Below, one piece after another: positions 28,501 through 35,299 of a stretch of DNA of 64,000 bases. Source of the stretch: Paracoccus amoyensis (GTDB lineage Bacteria > Pseudomonadota > Alphaproteobacteria > Rhodobacterales > Rhodobacteraceae); NCBI RefSeq assembly GCF_014490725.1, contig NZ_JACOQL010000002.1, positions 786,993 to 850,992 of the forward strand, given 5' to 3'. The notes beneath the pieces are model-generated. The model saw only the letters and a list, made by a program, of their open reading frames with translations. It had not been told where the DNA came from and ran no database searches. Position 1 is the stretch's first letter, and each line of letters begins with the position of its first letter. The translations under genes and the position numbers were made by a program.

Positions 28501-29230
28501 AAGTGATTTCCGGCTGGGCGCATCAGAAGCCAGCATCGAGGTGATGAACCGCAGGTTGACTGACAGCATCACCATGGTCTGCCGCAACTCGATCGTCAGC
28601 CGCTTCCCCTTCGCGGATTCGTCACGCAGCCTGTCAATCAATGAATTTGCGGGCTTCTTCGGGCCGGGGGGCGCAATGGACAAGTTCTTTACCGAGAATT
28701 TGGAACCATTCGTCGAGCGGACCGAAAATGGGATGAAATGGCGCGAGGATAACGAAACCGCCAAGCGCCTGTCCGCAGGATCGCTGAAACAGTTCGAACG
28801 GGCTGAGGCAATTCGGCGCGCGTTCTTTGCCGGCGGGGGACAGCAGCCATCGGTTGAAATCAATGTGGCACAGGTCGATGCGCATCCAAGCATCGAAAGT
28901 GCCGCGTTGCTATTTAATGGCACGGTTGTGCATACGGCGACCGGATCGTTGTCGCAGACCGTTGTCTGGCCTGGTGATGGACAATCAACCATTCTGGAAA
29001 TGCTGCCCCATTTGCAGCGTCCATCGATTATGAAATTTGAAGGCAGTCCCTGGACGTTCATCGAATTTTTGAACGCGGCCAGCTACAGGGACCAGCGCGG
29101 GGATACCTTGCGCACGACCTTTGTCGTGGGAGGACGCAATATAACCTATGATTTTACAATCAATGCCGTCACAAATCCATTCACCATGCCCGAGCTGCGA
29201 CAGTTCCAGTGTCCGCAGAGCGTCGACTGA
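25580..29230 (+). CDS. tssM: T6SS membrane-complex protein TssM (IcmF)
   Basis: 1216 residues, a typical TssM. TTG at 25580 overlaps the tssL stop (TTGA) and yields MRLFGLNLRAPRWRDH. Two N-terminal membrane helices (about 23-38 and 53-71) precede a cytoplasmic NTPase domain with Walker A GPPGAGKT (128-135) and Walker B VLIDTAGRY (171-179). A third helix lies near 435-455, and the rest is periplasmic with the TssM C-terminal beta domain. An unusual insert rich in Gly, Ala, Pro and Glu lies at about 820-890 and includes a long glycine run; it looks like a flexible linker. The stop overlaps tagF. Confidence 0.95.
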   Translation: MRLFGLNLRAPRWRDHGWWRWTVSLIGLLLLCLAIWIGGPMTGWGPLTTIKWRLIIIILVLAIFASFAIIRWRRRVRAAREIEAALLPVEPEGDGKVLAEKMQEALAVLKKSGGAASLYDLPWYVIIGPPGAGKTTALANSGLEFPLAQNNAVSGFGGTRNMDFWFAEDSVLIDTAGRYTTQDSDSVADKASWDSFLGLLKRTRPNRPINGVILSFSVEDMMKDDGVTLTRHAETVRARLAELHEQLKIDFPVYVMFTKADLIAGFREYFASFSLNRRKLVWGVTFQTKDRKAITHEAVPAEFDRLVARLSDEIIDRLSEEPDGVARIAIFGLPGQMALLRDNVSGFLRRVFEPTRYKTNAILRGFYFTSGTQEGTPVDQVLGAIQQPGSTGSFSAGFMSGRGKSFFIHDLLRRVIFPEQGWVSFDQKAVRRAFAVRTAALSIIGIGVVGGVAALGYSYWLNQRLVRTAEQEMTAYTVAAGPELNREVIDDTDLRPIVPLLNDIATIPAGYGDSEEPSMWEGFGLGQRDRLNRVATESYSDALERMLRPRLILDLERRIPQIIASGEMTEIYRALKVYLLLGKQGETTDDPAIMSWFEQSWREEYPGLSGLDMIDQLKLHLTAMLDLDDTRDLLIDLDQSTVDRARAAIAQLPLDEQAYAIIMDGVSATSLKDWRLAEAVGGNVAAQVFATRDGSDLTNAVVPSIYTYEGFWGYFYDQLGVVGDELRRDQWVLGDLGSSNEIEGRLARLDRDLMDRYRRDFIAAWNGVLDNLTLASLVADKPQYTVLASAASASGSPILELVNAVAKETNLPREYEQFEGEGAVAPPPGEGEDAAAGSGAASSIARQIGNRIESRSSGVQRIIIDAAQAEAKTGGQGGGSGGGAGGGGSPTSITAPIEAIADEFENWQLLVEGEPNQRPIDTLLGDLGSVYDNLRLAVHNPDQAEAAMPTLLNKLTQYNSQLPDQLGQMMSKAESDFRLGASEASIEVMNRRLTDSITMVCRNSIVSRFPFADSSRSLSINEFAGFFGPGGAMDKFFTENLEPFVERTENGMKWREDNETAKRLSAGSLKQFERAEAIRRAFFAGGGQQPSVEINVAQVDAHPSIESAALLFNGTVVHTATGSLSQTVVWPGDGQSTILEMLPHLQRPSIMKFEGSPWTFIEFLNAASYRDQRGDTLRTTFVVGGRNITYDFTINAVTNPFTMPELRQFQCPQSVD

Positions 29231-29922
29231 TGGCCGGTGATACCGGTATCTATGGCAAACATCCGGGCTTCGGGGATTTCATCTCGGCTGGTTTGTCGGA
29301 TGCGGTTTTGCGACCTTTTGCTGATTGGTCGCAAGCAGCACTTGGGGCATGGCGGGCCGAGCTGGGTGAACGCTGGCAGTCGCTGTTCGATGTCTCGCCG
29401 CGGCTTTGCTTCTGGATTGGTCCGGCGCTTATGGATGGCAGCCCACTGCGCGGGGTCTGGTCGCCATCGCGCGATCGAAGTGGCCGGCGTTTTCCATTTA
29501 TCGCGTTGCAATCGGGTGGTGCGTCTCCGCTGATTGAAACCGATCAACGATTTTACATGATCGCGGGGCTTGGCGTCCAAAACCTGTTGGGGACCGCGCA
29601 ATTCGAACCGCGCGATGCCGCCGACAGGCTTCGGGCTGAATTGCCAAATACGCACGAGGACAAGCAGCCGGATTGGCCGACATTCTGGGCTGTCAATTCG
29701 TCCATGGATGCGTCGGCTTTGATGGCGGGACTTGCTTCGGCGGACCATGCGCATGCCATGGCGTCGCGCAGCTATTGGTGGTTCTCTGCGAACGAAGGCG
29801 CGGGTTCGGGCCTGTTGGCTTGTCAGGGGTTGCCCGGCCCGTCCGAATTGGGCTGGCTGCTGACAGGTGGCGTGCCGCAGCAGGACGACGACACGGGGGA
29901 GGGGCCGCATGACTGCGCTTGA
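29230..29922 (+). CDS. tagF: T6SS post-translational repressor TagF (ImpM)
   Basis: 230 residues from ATG 29230, which overlaps the tssM stop (TGATG). The family hallmark GIYGKHPGFGDFI lies at residues 5-17, followed by a WIGPALMDGSPLRGVWSPSRDRSGRRFPF segment typical of ImpM. TagF holds T6SS assembly in check; in the species studied it acts apart from the kinase, by binding Fha. Here it precedes pppA and overlaps it by 14 bp, so the control genes tagF-pppA-ppkA form one unit. No fusion of TagF to PppA is present, unlike in Agrobacterium. Confidence 0.93.
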   Translation: MAGDTGIYGKHPGFGDFISAGLSDAVLRPFADWSQAALGAWRAELGERWQSLFDVSPRLCFWIGPALMDGSPLRGVWSPSRDRSGRRFPFIALQSGGASPLIETDQRFYMIAGLGVQNLLGTAQFEPRDAADRLRAELPNTHEDKQPDWPTFWAVNSSMDASALMAGLASADHAHAMASRSYWWFSANEGAGSGLLACQGLPGPSELGWLLTGGVPQQDDDTGEGPHDCA

Positions 29923-30670
29923 CGTATTGTTCGATATTCGTACCGGCGCGCGCACCGATACCGGCCGGGTCAGAAAGTTGAATGAAGACAATGTCGCAGC
30001 CCTACCCGATCTTGGCGTCTGGGCTGTTGCTGATGGCATGGGCGGCCATTCTGCTGGCGATGTCGCGAGTCGGATCATTGTCGAGGAATTGGCCTCGCTT
30101 GGTGTGCCTGTCAGTGCGCAGGACCAGCGTGCGCGGGTGATGGAACGGCTTGAGCGGGCGCATAAGCGCATTTCGTTTTATGCGCTGGAAAATGATCTGA
30201 AGACGGTTGGTGCGACGGTTGCGGCTTTGCTGATTTATGGTGGAGAGCTTACGTGTATCTGGGCCGGAGACAGTCGCGTTTATTTGTGGCGTAAAGGTGC
30301 GTTGACGCCCCTGACCACCGACCACAGCGAAGTCGCCCAGATGATTGCCGCAGGCACGATGACCGAGGCTGAGGCGCGAACCTCGCCCCGCCGGAACGTG
30401 ATTACCCGGGCCATCGGGATCGGGCCAGAGCCGCGCCCCGAAATGGTCAGCGGTGCTTTGCGTCACGGTGATCGGCTGCTGCTGTGCTCGGACGGATTGA
30501 CTGAACATCTGAACGAAGATGATCTGGCCGAGGCGCTGGCCCAAGCACAACCTGCGGAACTGCTGTCCGAGGCGCTGGTCGAAGAAACATTGGCACGTGG
30601 TGCACGCGACAATGTCAGCGTTATTGTGTTGGATGTCGCAGCGTTGCCGGATGCTGGAATCGAGGAATGA
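29909..30670 (+). CDS. pppA: T6SS PP2C-family serine/threonine phosphatase PppA
   Basis: 253 residues from ATG 29909, with a GGGGAGGGG ribosome site. It has the PP2C metal-binding motifs in order: RKLNEDN, VADGMGGHSAGDVAS, IWAGDSRVYLW, LLLCSDGLTEHL and ARDNVSVIVLD. It would remove the phosphate groups added by PpkA and so switch off T6SS assembly. No membrane segment is present, so it is cytoplasmic. It overlaps tagF by 14 bp and ppkA by 4 bp. Confidence 0.93.
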   Translation: MTALDVLFDIRTGARTDTGRVRKLNEDNVAALPDLGVWAVADGMGGHSAGDVASRIIVEELASLGVPVSAQDQRARVMERLERAHKRISFYALENDLKTVGATVAALLIYGGELTCIWAGDSRVYLWRKGALTPLTTDHSEVAQMIAAGTMTEAEARTSPRRNVITRAIGIGPEPRPEMVSGALRHGDRLLLCSDGLTEHLNEDDLAEALAQAQPAELLSEALVEETLARGARDNVSVIVLDVAALPDAGIEE

Positions 30671-32028
30671 GCGATCCCGAAGACGGTGACGAAGGTAAGC
30701 CCGCAGTAGGGCGGGACAAGAAACCGAACCCGCTGACAACCCCGCCTGACGGTTCCGCGCAGGAAGCCCCCGATAGAACGGTGATTGCCGAGATCGAAGA
30801 TGACGCCGCTGAGGCGCTCGTTTCCGCATCTGATATGGAGGGCGCGGAACGCACGGTTATCGCGTTGGATGGCGAACGCACACCGCTGCCTGTGGCGGAC
30901 CCGACTGTCGTGTCGGAACAGCCAAATGCGGCATCTGCCCCTGTGCGGCTTGTCGAACCCGGTACGCTGATCAACAACAACTACCGGATCATCGAGCTGA
31001 TCAGCGCCGGTGGCATGGGCGAAGTCTATCGCGCGGCGAATGTCTTTACCGGTGATTTCGTTGCTGTGAAGGTCATTCTTGGCAATCTGGCCAATGACGA
31101 AACGGTGCTGAACATGTTCCGGCGCGAGGCACGGGTTCTGGTCCAGCTGCGTCATGATGCCATTGTGCGTTATCACAATTTTGTTCTGGATGGCGGTCTG
31201 CAACGCTATTGCCTGATCATGGAATATGTCGAGGGGCGGCACCTTGGGACGCGCGTCAAGAATTATGGGCCGCTGCCGGATCAGGCGATCCTTGCATTGA
31301 TCAGGCGGTTGGCGTCTGGTTTGGCGCGGGCGCATGCCAGCGGTGTGACGCACCGGGATTTGTCACCTGACAATGTTATCCTGCGGGATGACCGCGTTGA
31401 AGAAGCCGTGCTGATCGACTTCGGTATCGCGCGCTCGACCGAATTGGGCGATGGATTGGCTGGCCGCTTTGCGGGCAAGTTCAAATATATCGCGCCAGAG
31501 CAGCTGGGTCATTGGGACGGGGTTATCGGTCCGCAAACGGATGTTTACGGGCTGGGCCTGCTGGCGGCGATGGTCGCGCGGGGCACGCCATTGGACATGG
31601 GTGACAGCGTCGTATCGGCATCCGCCGCACGGCAAACCATTCCATCGCTTGATGGGCTGTCGCATCGCTTGTTCCCGCTATTGCAGCATATGCTGGAGCC
31701 GGACCCTGCGAAGCGGCCCACCGATATGAATGCCGTTCTGCAGATACTGGACGATCCGCAGCAGTTGCCGGCGCAATATCGATTGCCGCTGTGGTCATCA
31801 GGCAGCGCAACCGATCTGCAAGGCGATGCAGGTGCATCCGGCCTTGATACGAGAGGCTCGGGCGGGCGGCAGACCGGCAGTCTGACCAGCAACGATCTTA
31901 GCGAACTGACCAGCTCGCACAGCCCGTTTGGCGCATTGTCCGGCCCGGAACCCACCGTGCAGGCGCAACCCGCCGAGGCCGTGAACCGTTTCCACGCAGG
32001 ATTATATTGCTGGCTGGCACGACTTTGA
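30667..32028 (+). CDS. ppkA: T6SS serine/threonine kinase PpkA, kinase part (probably cut short by a frameshift)
   Basis: 453 residues. The kinase domain covers about 107-360, with all key residues present: glycine loop ISAGGMGEVY, Lys135 in VAVKV, HRDLSPDN (229-236), DFG (251-253) and APE (276-278). It should be active. The first 100 residues carry three copies of a TVI-type motif (DRTVI near 38, ERTVI near 63, DPTVV near 80), which look like phosphothreonine sites for an FHA partner. The frame ends with the odd tail RFHAGLYCWLARL. Shifting one base back near 31990 instead gives basic residues and a membrane helix continuous with the next entry, as in intact PpkA proteins. So the gene is likely one kinase of about 710 residues broken by an indel. 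Confidence 0.9.
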   Translation: MSDPEDGDEGKPAVGRDKKPNPLTTPPDGSAQEAPDRTVIAEIEDDAAEALVSASDMEGAERTVIALDGERTPLPVADPTVVSEQPNAASAPVRLVEPGTLINNNYRIIELISAGGMGEVYRAANVFTGDFVAVKVILGNLANDETVLNMFRREARVLVQLRHDAIVRYHNFVLDGGLQRYCLIMEYVEGRHLGTRVKNYGPLPDQAILALIRRLASGLARAHASGVTHRDLSPDNVILRDDRVEEAVLIDFGIARSTELGDGLAGRFAGKFKYIAPEQLGHWDGVIGPQTDVYGLGLLAAMVARGTPLDMGDSVVSASAARQTIPSLDGLSHRLFPLLQHMLEPDPAKRPTDMNAVLQILDDPQQLPAQYRLPLWSSGSATDLQGDAGASGLDTRGSGGRQTGSLTSNDLSELTSSHSPFGALSGPEPTVQAQPAEAVNRFHAGLYCWLARL

Positions 32029-32795
32029 CAGCCATTCTGGCTGTCGGCGGTGTTTGGTGGGCAGCGCGGGATCAGGTTGCTGTCGCGCCCGTCGAACCAG
32101 AAGTGGTTGCACAGACGGACATGGTGCCACGCGATCTGTCGACGCGTGAAGGGTTTCTGGCCCAACAGCCTCTGCCCGATTGCTCATTTGCCACGCGGAT
32201 GAACCATGGCGCACATTCAGGCCAGATTGTGGCATTCGGACAATCCGCGGTTGATATGAATGGCGTCGTTGCCGCCTATGATAACACCTTTGGGGTCAGG
32301 CCCGCAGTTGTGCAGGAAACCGTCAGTCCCTCCCAATGTGCCGTGCTGAACTTCCTACGCGACATTGCGGGGCGGCCCGCGCCCAGCCCGACCCTATCGG
32401 CCGGGGTCGCTGTCGACGCCACCAGCTTTCAGGTTCAGGGAACTGTTCAAAGTGGTGATCCCTCCGGCGCGCGCAACTTGTGGCTGTTCCTCGTTTCGCC
32501 AAACGGAGGAGTTTACGATCTGACGAATCAACTTCAGGGAGAGGGAGGCGGTCCGCGCAATTTTGGGATATCGGTTCAGGCAGAAGCCGACGATGCGGCG
32601 CAGCAAGCAAGCTATATTCTGGTCGCAATGACCTCTGCCCATCCGCTTGCCAGCGTCTCGGCGGCGACAGCGGGCGCGGCCGCCGATCAGCTATTGCCGC
32701 GCGTTCTGGTGGAATTGCAGGAAAACGGGGATAATCCCGCGCTGGACGTCTTGGCGTTCTCTACAAAAAATGACGCATCCGCCCCACGCGAGTGA
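32007..32795 (+). CDS. PpkA membrane helix and periplasmic domain, in a shifted frame
   Basis: 262 residues from TTG 32007, overlapping the kinase frame by 22 bp. Open frame extends upstream as PRRIILLAGTTLTA, i.e. a basic patch then a membrane helix (about residues 1-20), then a Pro/Val linker and a periplasmic domain (about 50-250) with cysteines C59 and C111. That domain resembles the C-terminal domain of the TolA-like protein at 7821-8846. Either this is the C-terminal half of a frameshifted ppkA, or it is made separately from TTG 32007, which does have AGGA 5 bases before it. The first is more likely because the in-frame basic residues before the helix would be lost from a separate protein. 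Confidence 0.7.
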   Translation: MLAGTTLTAILAVGGVWWAARDQVAVAPVEPEVVAQTDMVPRDLSTREGFLAQQPLPDCSFATRMNHGAHSGQIVAFGQSAVDMNGVVAAYDNTFGVRPAVVQETVSPSQCAVLNFLRDIAGRPAPSPTLSAGVAVDATSFQVQGTVQSGDPSGARNLWLFLVSPNGGVYDLTNQLQGEGGGPRNFGISVQAEADDAAQQASYILVAMTSAHPLASVSAATAGAAADQLLPRVLVELQENGDNPALDVLAFSTKNDASAPRE

Positions 32796-32881
32796 AAATG
32801 TGGTCGACACTGGCAATGTTGGCTCTATGCTGGCAAGCTGGCATTTGTAGATAGTAGTTATTTCACTGCGGGGGCGTCCCG

Positions 32882-34873
32882 ATGAATTTGCGTTTCGGCC
32901 AGTCCGACAGGGTTGGAAAATTAACCACCTCCGTTGGTCCAGACGCACTTGCTTTGCTCCGCTTCGATGGTGCCGATCACCTGAACGACCTGTTCGAGTT
33001 TCGTGTTGCCGCGCTGGCGATTGACGGTGCCATAGACTTTGACAAGCTGATCGGAACGCACGCCACGGTTGAAATTGAGGGGCGCGAAGGGACGCGTGTT
33101 TTCGACGGGATCGTGACGCAGGCCCGCTGGGCAGGTGCCAGCGAAAATGGCCATCGTTATGATCTGGTGCTGCGCCCATGGCTATGGCTGGCGGGTCGAC
33201 GCAAGAACCAGAAAATATTCCATGAGAAAACGGTTGTGCAGATTCTGCAGCAGATTTTCGCTGAATATTCGGCTTTGGGCGATCCGACCCTCGAAATCAA
33301 ACTTTCGGAAGACTATCCGGTTCTGGAATATACGGTGCAATATCGCGAAAGCGATCTGAACTTTGTCCGGCGCCAGATGGAGCGGCATGGCATCAGTTTC
33401 CACTTCCGCCATGACAAAGGCAGTCATACGCTGGTTCTGACAGATGATGTGCTGTCACATGAGACAATAGGACAGCGGCCCTTCAGGACCTATGACGGTC
33501 ATCATCAGGCCAGCGAAGAACATTTTTGGGAATGGTCGCCGGAACGGAACCTGACGACAGGTGCCGTGCGTCTGATCGACTATAACTTCAAATCGCCTTC
33601 GGCAGTCATGGAAGTGAACCGCATGGGCGATGCGGGATATGCGCTTGGCCAGTTGGAGAGCTACGAGTATCCGGGGGATTACGCGGACGAAAGTGCGGGG
33701 CGCAATTCGGCCAGGTTGCGCGTCAATCAGGAACGTGGGGGCGACCGCCGGAACCGTGCCGTGGGCGATGTCCTGTCTCTTGGGGCGGGAATGGTGTTCG
33801 AGCTGACCGGCGATCCGGTGCCCGGCACAGGCCAGCGCTATCTGTGCCTGTCGGCCAACTATAACTTCGTCAGTGAGGCCTATGGTTCAGGCGGGGCAGA
33901 AAGTGACGGCTATAGCTTCAGCGGCAGCTATACGCTGATGCCGGATACAGCGCCGATGGCTGCGCCCAAGCGTATCCCCGCGCCTGTCGTCGAGGGGCCG
34001 CAAACGGCTGTTGTGGTTGGTGATGGCGAAATCGACTGCGACGAATTCGGCCGGATTCTGGTCAGGTTCCATTGGGATCTGGAGGATGCGCGTTCGATGC
34101 GCTGTCGCGTTGCCCAGAACTGGGCGGGCAATGGATTGGGCGGGGTCGTCATTCCGCGGATCGGGATGGAGGTGGTCGTTGATTTCATTGACGGCAGCCC
34201 GGATAAGCCCATCGTGACAGGCTGCGTGGTCAACGGCAGCAATGGCAATATCTATGGGCTGCCCGCCGGCAAGACCAAAAGCGGCTTCAAGACAAAAACA
34301 CACGAAGGCGCGGGCTTCAACGAACTCAGCTTCGAGGATGCCAATGGTGCCGAGAAGATATTCCTACACGCGCAAAAGGACGTAGAGCGGTTTATCAAGG
34401 ACAACGATTCGACGTTTGTCGAGGGCGGAAACCGGAACGTAATCGTTCAGATTGGCGACGAAACCAAGGCCATTTCAAACGGTAATCTTAGCGAAACCGT
34501 GGCTTTGACACGGCACGCGAAAGCCAACCGGATCGAAGAAGAAGCCGTTGCCGGACGCGGCGGTCCGGGCGTTGTCTCATATTCCGCCGACGACGATATT
34601 CAGATGACCGCGAAAAAGAAGGTCATGGTAAACTCTGATACTGCCATGCAACATACTGCGGCGGAAACGATGCATCTGGGATCCAAGGCGATCACTGCGA
34701 TAGGTCAGGACAGCATCACGTTGCAGGTCGGTGACGGCAAGATATCGATGACGAAGACCGGCATAGTGCTGCAATTTGGCGGCACCAAGGTCACGCTGAC
34801 GGCTGAAGTATTGGATCAGGTCGCGACGATGATCCATCTGAACAAGGACTCCACAGAAGGTGCTTCGGGCTAA
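32882..34873 (+). CDS. vgrG: T6SS spike protein VgrG (TssI)
   Basis: 663 residues, a standard-length VgrG without an effector extension. The gp27-like part includes LLRFDGADHLNDLFEFRV near the N terminus and QYRESDLNFVRRQMERHGISFHF (about residues 150-175). The gp5-like OB-fold region has RVAQNWAGNGLGGVVIPRIGMEVVVDFIDGSPDKPIVTG, followed by the beta-helix needle. It sits on the tube tip and carries the PAAR-Rhs protein encoded two genes on. It is preceded by an 86-bp gap after ppkA and followed, by a TAATG overlap, by the chaperone gene, so vgrG-eag-rhs is a payload unit. Confidence 0.96.
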   Translation: MNLRFGQSDRVGKLTTSVGPDALALLRFDGADHLNDLFEFRVAALAIDGAIDFDKLIGTHATVEIEGREGTRVFDGIVTQARWAGASENGHRYDLVLRPWLWLAGRRKNQKIFHEKTVVQILQQIFAEYSALGDPTLEIKLSEDYPVLEYTVQYRESDLNFVRRQMERHGISFHFRHDKGSHTLVLTDDVLSHETIGQRPFRTYDGHHQASEEHFWEWSPERNLTTGAVRLIDYNFKSPSAVMEVNRMGDAGYALGQLESYEYPGDYADESAGRNSARLRVNQERGGDRRNRAVGDVLSLGAGMVFELTGDPVPGTGQRYLCLSANYNFVSEAYGSGGAESDGYSFSGSYTLMPDTAPMAAPKRIPAPVVEGPQTAVVVGDGEIDCDEFGRILVRFHWDLEDARSMRCRVAQNWAGNGLGGVVIPRIGMEVVVDFIDGSPDKPIVTGCVVNGSNGNIYGLPAGKTKSGFKTKTHEGAGFNELSFEDANGAEKIFLHAQKDVERFIKDNDSTFVEGGNRNVIVQIGDETKAISNGNLSETVALTRHAKANRIEEEAVAGRGGPGVVSYSADDDIQMTAKKKVMVNSDTAMQHTAAETMHLGSKAITAIGQDSITLQVGDGKISMTKTGIVLQFGGTKVTLTAEVLDQVATMIHLNKDSTEGASG

Positions 34874-35295
34874 TGTATCGGATTAACGAGGGCTCGATTG
34901 ATCTGCCCAATGATTGGCAAGACCGATCCATCAATGTGATCGGCTCAAACATATCCGGGCCGGGCATTACCATGACGATCACCCGCGATGACATACCATG
35001 GGGAATGGCCTTTGCCGAATATGTCGATGATCAGGCACGCCAGGCCGCTCAGGCGTTGAAGGATTTCAAGGTCGTGGAGCGGCGCGAACTGACGGTGAAT
35101 GGCCACGAAGCGGTCGAAGTTGAATGCCGTTGGGTCGCCAAGCAAGGGCCGATCCATCAGATCATCACTACGGTTCAGAGCGGTCAGCGCGCTTTGGTGT
35201 TGACCGCTTCGGTCGGCGGCAAGATGAGCAATAGCCAGATGGCCGAAATGAGGCGTATTACCTCTACACTGAAGCTGGATCAGGCAGAGGCTTGA
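34873..35295 (+). CDS. Eag-type (DUF1795/DcrB-like) effector chaperone
   Basis: 140 residues. The sequence MYRINEGSIDLPNDWQDRSIN starts as DUF1795 proteins do, and the alternation of strands ending in MRRITSTLKL fits that fold. Eag chaperones shield the N-terminal hydrophobic helices of PAAR-Rhs effectors and load them on VgrG. The gene lies between vgrG (TAATG overlap) and an Rhs gene that has exactly such helices (residues about 105-138 and 178-220), which strongly supports the role. No signal peptide; cytoplasmic. Confidence 0.85.
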   Translation: MYRINEGSIDLPNDWQDRSINVIGSNISGPGITMTITRDDIPWGMAFAEYVDDQARQAAQALKDFKVVERRELTVNGHEAVEVECRWVAKQGPIHQIITTVQSGQRALVLTASVGGKMSNSQMAEMRRITSTLKLDQAEA

Positions 35296-35299
35296 TCGA

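Noticed and set aside
32796..32881. Small gene or terminator between ppkA and vgrG
   Set aside because: Contains several CTGGCA copies but no good hairpin with a T-run and no frame with a ribosome site.
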